A stretch of 64,000 nucleotides of DNA, taken from positions 1,736,001-1,800,000 of the forward strand of contig JADJEI010000001.1 of the NCBI GenBank assembly GCA_016709155.1. The letters run 5' to 3'. This document shows, one piece after another, positions 35,091 to 44,420 of the stretch. A model generated the notes under the pieces. That model worked only from the letters and a program-made list of their open reading frames with translations. It searched no databases and was not told the origin of the DNA. Every line of letters begins with the position of its first letter. Positions within the stretch are counted from its first letter, which is position 1. The translations under genes were made by a program, and so were the position numbers. The stretch comes from Ignavibacteriales bacterium (GTDB lineage Bacteria > Bacteroidota > Ignavibacteria > Ignavibacteriales > Ignavibacteriaceae).

Positions 35091-36047
35091 ATGCCTAAAA
35101 AAGAAATACTTATAATCAAAAACCTCGCGGAATTCGAGGCAAAGATTAATCGGGATAATAAGCCCTACGATATTAATATGTTGGTAATGCCGGGAACATT
35201 GCAGGATAAACATAAAAATGTGGATCCGGTTAATGGTATTCTTGCATTGCGAAGACAGTTCAATCTAATTTATCTTTTGCTTGATGGTATACACGATGTG
35301 CATCTTGGTGCAGATTACCGCTGGTTAAAACCAAACGACTTAGTAATAGTTCCTGAAAATATGGTCTATGCTTCTTCACACGTGCGTGAATGCAAAGGTT
35401 ACTGCATTCATTTCAAAACGGAATTTATACAGCCGTTGTTAAATGGTCCTCTCAATTCTCAATTCCCTTGTTTTGATATGAATGCAGAGCACGTCATTAA
35501 TATTTCTGATGAACAAAGTGAATTGATTCAGCAATCATTTAAAGATATAATATCTGAATACGAAAGGTTTTCTCACGAGAAAGATTATCTGCTGCGAAAC
35601 TATATCCATATTTTACTTTTACGTGTTAGAGAAATCTACCAGCCGCTTGCACAAAAAATAAAACAAAATACGAACCGCTCTGCTCAACTTGCGAACAAAT
35701 TTAAACATCTCGTTGAACAGAATTTTGTTAATATGCATAAGGTTCAGGATTATGCTGATCAGATACATATATCTTCAAAACATCTTTGCGATGTAGTGCT
35801 TGAAACATTTGGGAGAACTCCCCGCGATATGATTAATGATATTCTGCTGCTCGAAGCGAAAGTTCAATTGGGTTCGACGGATAAAACCGTTACTGAAATA
35901 GCACTTGAACTTAACTTTAATGATCAATCTCATTTCACTCATTTTATAAAACAGCGAACAGGCTTTTCACCGCTTGAACTTCGTGAGAAATTTCAAACAA
36001 ATATAGATGAGGTAAAATTCTTAACAGGATTTTCTCCAGCCAATTAG
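35091..36047 (+). CDS. AraC-family transcriptional regulator
   Basis: A 318-residue regulator counted from the ATG at 35091; a TTG at 35043 opens a longer frame, but its first 16 residues look like non-coding sequence. The N-terminal half (to about 170) is a cupin-like sensor domain (VILYLLLDG-like strands and LKPNDLVIVPENMVYASSH). The C-terminal ~100 residues are the double HTH of AraC: VEQNFVNMHKVQDYADQIHI and LELNFNDQSHFTHFIKQRTG. It may control the following genes (36249-37754), all in the same direction, but no operator is identified. Confidence 0.9.
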   Translation: MPKKEILIIKNLAEFEAKINRDNKPYDINMLVMPGTLQDKHKNVDPVNGILALRRQFNLIYLLLDGIHDVHLGADYRWLKPNDLVIVPENMVYASSHVRECKGYCIHFKTEFIQPLLNGPLNSQFPCFDMNAEHVINISDEQSELIQQSFKDIISEYERFSHEKDYLLRNYIHILLLRVREIYQPLAQKIKQNTNRSAQLANKFKHLVEQNFVNMHKVQDYADQIHISSKHLCDVVLETFGRTPRDMINDILLLEAKVQLGSTDKTVTEIALELNFNDQSHFTHFIKQRTGFSPLELREKFQTNIDEVKFLTGFSPAN

Positions 36048-36248
36048 CCTTCAAGTTTCTGATTCATACATACTTTACCGAATTCTATACAAGCGCACCC
36101 GATTTAATAAAATTATTTTAACCACCGTAATTCTTAAAGTTTAATAATTCTTAGTTCTCAGTATTGTCTTACAAAAAATATTTATCAGCGAGATAAATTT
36201 TCAAAAGCAGTTAAACAACTTATAAACAAATTCAAAAGGAGTATCGTT

Positions 36249-36634
36249 ATGAACAGGAAAGAAGTTTTTCAGGATATCGAAAAACATTGGGAAAAGTTCC
36301 AGCGTTTTTCAAATTGGTTCCGGATAGATCGCTTGAGTTGGAGTGGAATCTTTTTAAAACACTTCAACTTAATGAAAGTCCAATTCCAAATAAATACAAA
36401 GAGTTGATTGGTGTTGCAGTAGCTGCAGTAACAAGATGCAAGTATTGTTCATTCTTTCACACAGAAGTTGCAAAACTTTTCGGAGCGAGTGATGCGGAAG
36501 TAGAAGATGCAGTCCACTACGCTAAATCAAGCGCCGGCTGGAGTACATATCTTAACGGTATGCAGATGGATTATGATCAGTTCTGCAAAGAACTGCTTGC
36601 ATCAATAGAGTACATTAAAAAATCTCAGAAGTAA
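36249..36634 (+). pseudogene. Carboxymuconolactone decarboxylase/AhpD-like gene with a 1-nt frameshift
   Basis: The intact-looking part starts after TTG 36287: GKVPAFFKLVPDRSLELEW ... TRCKYCSFFHTEVAKLFGA. The CxxCxxxH (CKYCSFFH near the middle) is the redox centre of the CMD/AhpD family. Upstream, ATG 36249 with an AAAGGAG-like site (36237-36241) encodes MNRKEVFQDIEK in another frame. Adding one A to the A5 run at about 36280 joins them as EK-T-LGKVPAFF, exactly what the family shows. So the gene is either a real frameshift or carries a homopolymer error. The 128-residue product would be complete after repair. It lies 200 nt after the AraC gene. Confidence 0.8.
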
Positions 36635-36733
36635 AGCACGTATAATTTTTTCTTTTAATTAGTTCAGAGTTAAGCTCAAAAAGAAAACTGATTTTGTTAA
36701 CAATATAATTGTATTCAAGATAGGAGATAAACA

Positions 36734-37240
36734 ATGAAGAAAATAATTTATTTTATCACACTCGCTGTATTTTTAATTGGATTTATTTTTAACAGCAACG
36801 CACAGATAGTAAACAGTCCTTTAACCGGACAACAATTCAAAGGCAGCGTATTTATTAATGCGCCGGGCGAAAAAATATGGAGCCTGCTTACAGATGTGAA
36901 GAAACATTCTGCAATTATGGGTTCAGAATACAAGGGTGGTGCCAAGACCTTTTCAAAAGTTGGTGAGAGTGCACGGTTAAAAGAAATGGGTGATGAAGGC
37001 ACACTATTTTTAAGTTTCATTAACAAACCTTCCGAGTTAAGATTTAACTGGGAAGTTGATGGAGGTTCTTATTTATGTCAGGAAAGATGGCTTTTGTCGG
37101 CTGAAAATAAAGGGACCAAAGTAACATTCATAGAAAGATATACGGAGTCAGGCAAACAATCCAGCGAGGAGCTTTCAAAACAGACAGAATATTATAGTGA
37201 AGCACTCAAACGCCTTAAGCAAATGAGTGAATCGAAATAA
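36734..37240 (+). CDS. Secreted SRPBCC-family protein
   Basis: A 168-residue protein with a signal peptide (FITLAVFLIGFIFNSNAQ, cleavage near 24). The mature domain is SRPBCC/polyketide cyclase-like: VFINAPGEKIWSLLTDVKKH at its start, then KGGAKTFSKVGESARLKEM, and a C-terminal long helix with KQTEYYSEALKRLKQM. These folds bind hydrophobic ligands; the substrate is unknown. AGATAGGAG is a good site before the ATG. It follows the CMD-like gene by about 100 nt. Confidence 0.8.
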   Translation: MKKIIYFITLAVFLIGFIFNSNAQIVNSPLTGQQFKGSVFINAPGEKIWSLLTDVKKHSAIMGSEYKGGAKTFSKVGESARLKEMGDEGTLFLSFINKPSELRFNWEVDGGSYLCQERWLLSAENKGTKVTFIERYTESGKQSSEELSKQTEYYSEALKRLKQMSESK

Positions 37241-37304
37241 TTTTATTAATCAGCAGTCAAATATTTTGTTGATACGAAAAACTTGATTAGAAAGATAAAT
37301 TCAA

Positions 37305-37754
37305 ATGAAAATTAATTATATATTTTTTCTAATTTTTTCAATAAGCATATTTTGTTTTAGTCAATCAGATCAAAAATTTTTGGAAGATAATATGAATACC
37401 AATGAAACCTTAGAAACAGTAAATAAATTTAATGAAGCATTCAATAATCACGATGTTGATCGGATTATGGATCTGATGACTGATGACTGTGTATTTGAAA
37501 ACACTCGTCCTGCTCCAGATGGCGAACGCTTTGAAGGACAGATTGCAATTCGTAAGGTTTGGGAAGAAATGTTCAATCGTTCGCCGAAAGCGCGATTTGT
37601 AACAGAAGAAATTTTTGCGTTCGGAGACCGCTGCATCGTTCGCTGGATTTATTATTGGATAAAGGAGGGGAAAGAAGGACACGTAAGAGGTGTTGATATA
37701 ATCCGTGTGCGTAACGGAAAAATCGCCGAAAAATTTTCTTATGTGAAGGGATAA
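37305..37754 (+). CDS. NTF2/SnoaL-like protein
   Basis: A 149-residue protein with an apparent signal peptide (INYIFFLIFSISIFCFSQ). The domain begins around residue 35: LETVNKFNEAFNNHDVDRIM, with DDCVFENTRPAPDGERFEG and a YIRVRNGKIAEK-like end, which is the SnoaL/NTF2-like fold seen in steroid isomerase-type and nuclear-transport-factor-2-type proteins. Role unclear. If translation started at the Met in MNTNETLETV the product would be cytoplasmic. A perfect-stem terminator follows at 37766-37806. Confidence 0.8.
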   Translation: MKINYIFFLIFSISIFCFSQSDQKFLEDNMNTNETLETVNKFNEAFNNHDVDRIMDLMTDDCVFENTRPAPDGERFEGQIAIRKVWEEMFNRSPKARFVTEEIFAFGDRCIVRWIYYWIKEGKEGHVRGVDIIRVRNGKIAEKFSYVKG

Positions 37755-37765
37755 ATTATTTGATA

Positions 37766-37806
37766 AAGAGATGACAGCTTTTTTAAACTGTCATCTCTTC
37801 CTTTTC
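37766..37806 (+). terminator. Terminator made of the AGATGACA-type palindrome
   Basis: AAGAGATGACAG and CTGTCATCTCTT pair perfectly (12 bp, 10-nt loop) after the SnoaL-like gene, followed by CCTTTTC. A near copy with the same flank stands at 40090-40129. Confidence 0.8.
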
Positions 37807-37895
37807 ATTAACTCATTATTGTTTGCAACGCATTCCATACCCCGATTACCAATAATATTTGCTTGACACTACAATCAAGTAAAAAAATTTGATGT

Positions 37896-38129
37896 ATGAA
37901 GTTCGACTCAATAGTCAAAACTGGACTTTATTTTAATGTTGATTCAAACGGAAATCCATCTGATCTTAATCCTACTTATGTTCAGGCATACAGGTATCAG
38001 CAGCCAATCTCTCTTCGTTTAGGAATGAAAGTTACTTTTAATGCTATTCAATTATCATCGGGAATTTATTTTTACACTTTGAAAGCGGGATCTTTTATTG
38101 AAACGAAGAAGATGACTTTGATGAAATAA
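37896..38129 (+). pseudogene. Chimeric gene remnant: TonB-receptor-like end fused to a T9SS tail
   Basis: A 77-codon frame. Its first 50 residues (KTGLYFNVDSNGNPSDLN ... YQQPISLRLGMKVTF) look like the last strands of a TonB-dependent receptor, ending with a final LKVTF-like strand. It then continues directly as NAIQLSSGIYFYTLKAGSF with ETKKMTLMK, the end of a type IX secretion sorting domain. The joint is at VTF/VNF, as if two genes had recombined at a short identity. Its first 20 bp and leader match those of the HTCC gene at 40289. It is followed by a terminator. Confidence 0.65.
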
Positions 38130-38156
38130 TTTTCTTTGTCCTATGGTTCCCTTTGT

Positions 38157-38191
38157 AAAAAGTCCCGCTGTTAAGGCGGGACTTTTTTTTT
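38157..38191 (+). terminator. Rho-independent terminator
   Basis: AAAAAGTCCCGC pairs with GCGGGACTTTTT over a 7-nt loop and is followed by nine T, right after the T9SS-tail remnant. Confidence 0.88.
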
Positions 38192-38285
38192 ATCTGATAT
38201 TTTATTAACCCATCACTCTGTAATTGATAAAACATTGAATTCGAGACCAATAAAAAAAAATCATGTTTAGATGATCTAATTTTAC

Positions 38286-38579
38286 TTGCATAAGATTGTA
38301 AAAAATGTACGTAAGACATCATCTTGGATAAATAAGATATAAACTTATGTAAATAAGTTATCAACATACGTAAATAAGATATAATCTTCTGTAAATAAGA
38401 TGATCTTTCCGGTAAATAAGATGTAATCTTCCGTAAATAAGATGATATCTTCGGTAAATAAGATGGTATCTTACGTAAATAAGATATGATCTTCTGTACA
38501 TAAGATGACATCTCCGGTAAATAAGATGGCATCTTACGTAAATAAGATAACATCTTCTGTACATAAGATGTCATCTTAT
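38286..38579. repeat. Tandem array of 21-bp units, each an imperfect palindrome
   Basis: About 13 units of exactly 21 bp run from 38307 to 38579, with a degenerate unit at 38286. The consensus is GTAAATAAGATGATATCTTCG (first 20 bp here), and each unit has AAGAT...ATCTT arms. Unit starts at 38349, 38370, 38391 and so on to 38559 show a perfect phase. Because 21 is a multiple of three, two minus-strand frames stay open: one gives a heptad SYLRKMP/SYLPKI repeat, the other LIYRRYH repeats. Both being open argues against protein coding. Confidence 0.85.
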
Positions 38580-38839
38580 GTGCGAATTTTAGCGATTTTC
38601 AAGATTTGGGGTGATTATTAGGGTAAAGGATTGCGGATAAGAAAGAATGGAAGTAAATTTTACTTAAAATGGAGCTTTTATCAGAAGGGCTTTAATATAG
38701 CTGGGCGAAGATTTTAATGAACAAACGCAATCAGTGGCTGAGTAAATAAAAAAAAATAATTTGGTTTTTATTTTTAAAACTCATAAAGTTGTACTGAAAA
38801 CGGTGAGACAATTGATAGATAAAAAAGATAAAAATATAT

Positions 38840-38992
38840 ATGAATTTGTTGTCTATAAATAAAACAAGCAATAAGTTTAACCAAACAATTGAGGATGTTT
38901 TTGTGAAAATGGAAAATAGGAAAAAAAATTTAAGTGCACTTGTATTAAAAACAGTACTTGGAGTTAAAAGCCCGTTGGATAACATTCTCTAA
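38840..38992 (+). CDS. Possible small protein
   Basis: A 50-codon frame beginning MNLLSINKTSNKFNQTIEDV and ending LGVKSPLDNIL, with protein-like composition (balanced hydrophobic and charged residues). No ribosome-binding site is strong. It may be a remnant of a larger gene. No family is recognised. Confidence 0.3.
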   Translation: MNLLSINKTSNKFNQTIEDVFVKMENRKKNLSALVLKTVLGVKSPLDNIL

Positions 38993-39054
38993 TTATGGAA
39001 TGATATCCCGCAAAAAGATTAGAAAACAGAATGAAAATTAAATTTTTAATAGTA

Positions 39055-39083
39055 GATAACATTCCCCCCGCCGGAATGTTATC
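39055..39083. repeat. Perfect 11-bp inverted repeat upstream of the isolated gene
   Basis: GATAACATTCC and GGAATGTTATC flank CCCCGCC, 37 nt before the ATG at 39120. It may be an operator or RNA hairpin. Confidence 0.6.
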
Positions 39084-39119
39084 AAGCAATAAGGCGGGTT
39101 AAATAAGAGTTAGGTTGCT

Positions 39120-39548
39120 ATGGACAAAGACAATATTATTTATGTAAGATTCATTGATGGAGGTAATGTCTCTATTCCAATTCAAAGTAAATACATATCT
39201 GAAAATACTTACGAATTATTACCAAATATTGAATTCGATTTTAATGACAAAACTATTTTGTTTGAATTTGGTCCTGAAGACATAGTAGAAACAAAACCTA
39301 GTAAGTCTCATTCTGGTTTAGTTGCCTCTATACTTATAAAACCTGGGAATCAAAATAATTCCTTTAAACGTCTACTTTTTTTTATCCTTAATGATGATTT
39401 AACTTTTGATGAAGCTAAAAGTACTTTTAATAAATCTGATTTAGGAAAACTAAATGGTTTTATCGAAAGTGATGGTTTTGTTTATCCAAGGATAAAAGAT
39501 TTTTTTGAAAAATATAAAATTGATCTTCAAGAATATTTAGATAACTAA
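39120..39548 (+). CDS. Isolated gene of unknown function flanked by inverted repeats
   Basis: A 142-residue soluble protein (MDKDNIIYVRFIDGGNVSIP, FEFGPEDIVETKP, LNGFIESDGFVYPRIKDFFE). Regular alternation of strands and helices suggests a small alpha/beta fold; I recognise no family. It is an isolated gene with divergent intergenic sequence on both sides. GTTAGGTTG (39109-39117) before the start and CAACCTAAC (39579-39587) after the stop form a 9-bp inverted repeat around the gene. The base composition is AT-rich like its surroundings. The gene could be a cassette-like insertion; see findings. Confidence 0.6.
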   Translation: MDKDNIIYVRFIDGGNVSIPIQSKYISENTYELLPNIEFDFNDKTILFEFGPEDIVETKPSKSHSGLVASILIKPGNQNNSFKRLLFFILNDDLTFDEAKSTFNKSDLGKLNGFIESDGFVYPRIKDFFEKYKIDLQEYLDN

Positions 39549-39877
39549 AGAAAATATTTTTGTTACTAATTTAGTAAACAACCTAACCTCTTTAATAAGT
39601 ACAAAGTCAAGAGGATATAGAAATATTATTCAATCCATTTTATGGATTGCTAAAAAAGTTCTTTTAACATAGTTATGGCTATGCCAGAATTTTTGTCGTG
39701 CAACTTTACACAAATATATATGCCTATAATCTCATTCGTCATTTCCTCACCACCTTAAAAACAAAACTCTCCCCTGCTCAAGTTTTCCTAAACACTAAAA
39801 GTAATTTTCAATCAGCTAAATGGATTTGGGTTAAGTTGGAATTATTCAAAGTCTTTTGGGCCCTGCGCTAGTATCAG
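39549..39877. other. Intergenic region with small palindromes
   Basis: About 330 nt. TGTTACTAATTTAGTAAACA at 39561-39580 is nearly palindromic and could end the transcript of the isolated gene. AATCCATTTTATGGATT lies near 39632. No gene is visible. Confidence 0.4.
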
Positions 39878-40074
39878 ACTCTTCTCAACATTCATCAAGT
39901 TATAAAGATATACGATGTATTAGGTAATGAGTTGCAACTTTAGTTAACGAAGAAAAGCCCGTTGAAAGTTATGAAGTAAATTTTGATGCAAGTAGATTAT
40001 CATCAGGAATATATTTCTACAAACTGCGGGCAGGCAGTTATGTTGAAACTAAGAAAATGATTTTGATGAGATAA
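39878..40074 (+). pseudogene. Remnant of a T9SS C-terminal sorting domain
   Basis: From about 39886 the translation reads HQVIKIYDVLGNELQL, then a stop; in another frame LVNEEKPVESYEVNFDAS followed by SGIYFYKLRAGSYVETKKMI and stop at 40072-40074. A missing G before CAACT (near 39935) accounts for the break. The whole is the 3' end of a type IX secreted protein with no body left. It is followed by a terminator hairpin. Confidence 0.75.
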
Positions 40075-40089
40075 GAATAAAATATTTTT

Positions 40090-40129
40090 AGAGATGACAA
40101 CCTTTTTAAGCTGTCATCTCTTCCTTTTT
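40090..40129 (+). terminator. Terminator of the AGATGACA palindrome family
   Basis: AGAGATGACA pairs with TGTCATCTCT, followed by TCCTTTTTC. Almost the same hairpin and flanks are at 37766-37806. Confidence 0.75.
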
Positions 40130-40288
40130 CGTTAACACATTATTGTTTGCCACGCATTCCTATCCGCGGTTATCAAAATATTCATTTGCCACAATAATAT
40201 ATTTCTGCTTATATTCTTGCGGCTGAAAAAGAACCTTTCTTAAAATCTCATTCTATTTTTCAGATTAAACATTAATCAATTAAAAAAC

Positions 40289-43200
40289 TTGATGTATGAA
40301 GTTCAAATAAATAGAGTTAGACAACCTCACCTACTTTTTTGTAATGGATATTTACGTCTGATTCGATTTTGCGTTTTCGTTTTAGCGAGTTCCTGCGTGC
40401 TATCATTTAATATCTATCCACAAAGTTCAAACGTTACTTTCGAACATTTCAATGTTAAACAAGGTGTGTCATCTCCAAACATCAGTGATATTTATCAGGA
40501 TCGGACAGGATATATTTGGATTTATACTCAACAAGGATTGGATCGATATGACGGCTACAAATTTACCTCTTATAAATATCCTAAAAAATCTAAAGTACTT
40601 TCTTTACTATTACCGGGAACGATCAAAGAGGATAAGCGAGGAAATATCTGGATTGCATCAATCAATGGTGGAATTGAAAAATTTAATCCTCAGACAGAAA
40701 CATTTAAAAATTATCTGCCAGATCCTAAACATTCCAGAACCGGATGGGGTAACTATGTACTGGAAATTTATATTGATAAAACCGATATAATGTGGATTGG
40801 TACTGCATACGGATTTTACAAATTTAATGAGGCAAGCGGTTCATTTACTCAATTTCTACATAAAGAAGATGATCCAAATAGTCTTGGTCATAACTCAGTG
40901 AATGGTATTTATGAAGACAAGTCGGGGACTCTTTGGTTAGCAACCGGCGGAGGGCTTGATAAGTATGACAGAGAAAACAATAAATTTTATCACTACTGGC
41001 ATTACCCGAATAATGAGTGGGGTGATCCAAAAACCAGGCAGTACTGGCTGCAAGCAATAACTGAAGACGTTGAAGGTGTTTTATGGATAGGAACAGATGG
41101 AGGATTATTAAAATTTGAAAAAAACACTGAGAAGTTTACCTTATACAGAAATAACATAGAAAATACAATTAGTTCACTATTTGATGATGGCTTAGAAAAT
41201 ATTTGGCTCAGTACCTGGGGGGGATTAGATATTTTTAATAAAAAAACTAAGACTTTCTTAAATTATAGTCGTGATGAGAATGATCAGGAGAGCTTGAGCG
41301 GTAATGGTGTTTCTTCTATTCTTCTTGATAGGACAGGTTCAATCTGGATTGGAACGTTCTACGAAGGCGTCAATAAATTAGACTACCCAAATCCTTGTTT
41401 TAAAAAATATATTAGCAATCCATTGAAAATGAAAAACCTCGATTTAGGTCAGGTCATTGAATTATATGAAGATAATAAAGGAACAATTTGGGTTGGTACC
41501 AATAAGGGTATGAAAATATTTGATACAAAAAATGAAACGATTATATCTAAATATAATTTTACTGGAATTGCTCACGATAAATCAGATAATATAATAATGA
41601 GCCCTGGAAATACTGGCTTATACAAATTTGATGGCAATAATTGGACATGTTATATTGATTCAACCGCTGGATCGTTTTCAGAATTTATTCGTTCTTTTTA
41701 TCAAAGACATTATGATTATTTCTGGGTAGGAAGTTTTAATGGGGATCTATATTCGTTTTATCCTCTTACAAAAAAACTAAAACGGGTTGCGAACATTTTT
41801 GGAGAAAATATATCAACTATTTACGAAGACTCTTATGGTTTAGTCTGGTTTGGAGGATTTTCAACCGGTCTGTTTTGTTATGATCCCCAAAAGAATTCCG
41901 TGAAAGAATATGACTCCGTTCCTGAAGATTCTTCAACTATTATTGATAATAATTTTCTCTCAGCTTACGAAGATAAGAACGGAACACTCTGGTTTGGATG
42001 CGGTACCGGATTGGTCAGATTTAATCGTTCTAAAAATAATTTTACTCGTTTTTATGGTAATAATGGATTTGTGGACGGTGGTGTAAGCCAAATACTTGAA
42101 GACGACCACGGATATTTATGGATGAGCACAGGAAATGGAATTACTAAATTCAATCCGGTAACCGGTGAGTTTAAAGATTATTACTCTGCTAGTTATTTCC
42201 CGGAGATTAAATTTTATATGAAGGTTGGATGTAAATCAAAAAATGGCGAAATGTATTTTGGAGGGGACAACGGATTTATACGGTTCCATCCCGACAGTAT
42301 TAAAGAAGATAATTTTATACCTCCGATTGTAATAACATCTTTTCGCAAATTTGAAAAACCCTTTCCATTCGGTAAAGAAATAGAACTCTCCCATTCAGAT
42401 AATTTTATCTCATTTGAATTTGCTGCATTAAGTTATATAAACAGTGCGGAGAATCAATATGCCTATAAAATGGAGGGAGTAGATAAAGATTGGGTTTACT
42501 GCGGAACAAGACGATTTGCATCATACCCGAATATGGATCCAGGTGAGTATGTTTTCCGAGTTAAAGGTTCAACTAGTAACAGGGTTTGGAATGAAGCCGG
42601 AACATCGATAACAATAATTATTTCACCGCCCTTCTGGAAAACCTGGTGGGCTTATTTATTATATGCTGGTTTTTTCATATTTACTCTGTATGGAATAAGA
42701 CGTTATGAGATGAACAGAATATCATATAAAAACCAGGTTAAAGTTGATAAGGCTGTATTGATAGAAAAAGAAGAAACAGAGAAAATAAAATCCAGGTTCT
42801 TTGCAAATATTTCACATGAATTTAGGACTCCGCTTACTCTTATTCTTGGTCCGGCAGAAAAAATTATTTCAAAAACATCAGATGATATCACTAAAGACGC
42901 TAACATCATCAAGCGAAACTCAAGGCGTTTACTACAGCTTATTAATCAATTGCTCGATCTCTCACGATTAGAAGCAGGAAAACTAAAACTCGAAGCTTCG
43001 AAAGGGGACATTGTTCCATTTGTAAAAGGAGTTGCACTCTCTTTTGAGTCCTTGGCTGAATCAAAGGATATCACTTAAAACTGCTGCCGGAAAAAGATTT
43101 TATAGAATTATACTTTGACAGAGAAAAAATGATGAAGATACTGACTAACCTTTTATCAAATGCATTCAAATTTACTCCTGAGGAAGGAAAGATTACAGTT

Positions 43201-44420
43201 TCTGTAAAAGAGTGTCATTCCGAACTTGTTTCGGAATTTCCAACAGTTAGTAAGATGCTGAAACAAGTTCAAATGACAACACAAAAGGATTTGTTGAAAT
43301 AAAAATAAGGGATACAGGAATTGGAATAGCTCATGAAGAAATACCAAAACTGTTTGACCGTTTTTATCAAGTAGATAGTTCATTTACAAAAGAACATGAA
43401 GGTACAGGAATTGGATTGGCTCTTTCTAAAGAATTAGTGGAACTTCATCATGGTAAAATTAAAGTTGAAAGTGAAAAAGGAGGCTGGACAGAATTTATTT
43501 TGGAATTTCCAATCAGCAGACATCATTTGAAAGATGACGAGATAATAGTTGAAGAGAAAATAAGCAAAACAAAAATTACAGTTGATGCTAATTTAATTTC
43601 TCAGAATATTCTCACAGAATCAAAAAAGGATGAACTAATCCCAAATGGAAAGGATGAGGCAGAAGAAGAAAAAACTATCATCCTTGTGGTTGAAGATAAT
43701 TATGATATGAGAGAATATATAAAGGAATCCTTTGGAGAAAATTATCTTGTTGAAGAAGCTGTAAACGGAGAACAGGGTGTAAGAAAAGCAGAAAAGATTA
43801 TTCCGGATCTTATCATTAGCGATATGATGATGCCGAAAATGGATGGGAATGAGTTGGTAAGAAAATTAAAGAATGATGAGATGACAAGTCACATCCCAAT
43901 TATATTGCTTACAGCTAAAGCAGGACAAGAAAATAAATTAGAAGGATTAGAAACTGGTGCTGATGATTATCTGACCAAACCTTTTGATGTCAGAGAGTTA
44001 CGGGTAAGAATTGAAAACCTGATTAAAATCAGAAGGAAATTGCAGGCAAAATACAGTAAGCTGGAATATGTATTAAAGCCTGATGGAAAAAAGGGAACAA
44101 GTTTGGATGAGAAATTTATGATTAAAGTTGGAGAAGTAATTGAGAAGCACATTTCTGAGGAAGAATTTAATATAGAAGAATTCTGCAGTGAAGTGGCAAT
44201 GAGTAGAACTCAATTGCATAGAAAATTAAAAGCCTTGACCGGAAAATCGGCAACCTTATATGTCAGAACGGTAAAGTTGTCGAAAGCAAAAAAGATGATT
44301 GAAGAGAAGACGGGAAATATTTCTGAAATAGCATATTCTCTTGGATTTTCAAGTCCGGCATACTTTACCAGATGCTTCAAAGAAGAATTTGGTTACCCGC
44401 CAAGCGATATAAAAAGGTAA
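40289..44420 (+). pseudogene. Hybrid two-component (HTCC) sensor kinase/regulator, broken by a frameshift and a REP-like insertion
   Basis: Part 1 (40289-43078, 929 codons) has a membrane or signal segment near residue 25-40, many two-component propeller repeats (IWIGTDGGL, LWFGCGTGL, YLWMSTGNG), a Y_Y_Y-like domain near 730, a membrane helix near 780 and a HisKA motif FANISHEFRTPLTLILG near 835. It stops at TAA 43076. Adding one T there (ACT-TTA-AAA-CTG) restores LLPEKDFIELYFDREK, then ILTNLLSNAFKFTPEEGK (the N-box). At 43214-43277 a REP-like palindrome interrupts it and the frame changes; DTGIGIAHEEI ... GTGIGLALSKEL (G boxes), a receiver domain (ISDMMMP, TAKAG, TKPF) and an AraC HTH follow to 44420. 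Such regulators sense oligosaccharide signals. The two lesions make it a likely pseudogene. Confidence 0.88.
43214..43277. repeat. REP-like palindrome inserted in the histidine kinase gene
   Basis: GTCATTCCGAACTTGTTTCG begins it and GAAACAAGTTCAAATGAC ends it. The arms can pair, and the ends GTCA...TGAC resemble the elements at 31.7 and 63.1 kb. It lies between the N-box and G1-box of the kinase and moves the frame. It may have landed in GTGT/ACAC. Confidence 0.8.

Larger units (their letters stand above)
38580..39119. other. Intergenic accessory region with palindromes and one small frame
   Basis: 540 nt after the 21-bp array. The only coding candidate is the 50-codon frame at 38840-38992. 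A perfect 11-bp inverted repeat GATAACATTCC/GGAATGTTATC is at 39055-39083, and a looser copy lies near 38979-39010. Confidence 0.5.

Noticed and set aside
38095..38574. 159-codon heptad-repeat protein on the minus strand over the 21-bp array
   Set aside because: Another frame is also open over the array and the tail overlaps a terminator; a DNA repeat with a period of 3n explains both.
38731..38985. 84-codon minus-strand frame rich in Phe/Ile/Leu
   Set aside because: Complement of AT-rich sequence; the plus-strand 50-codon frame is more protein-like.
39098..39120. Complete integron attC site upstream of the isolated gene
   Set aside because: Only the 3' half-like GTTAGGT with a CGGGTTAA-like box is present; no matching 5' arm within 140 nt.
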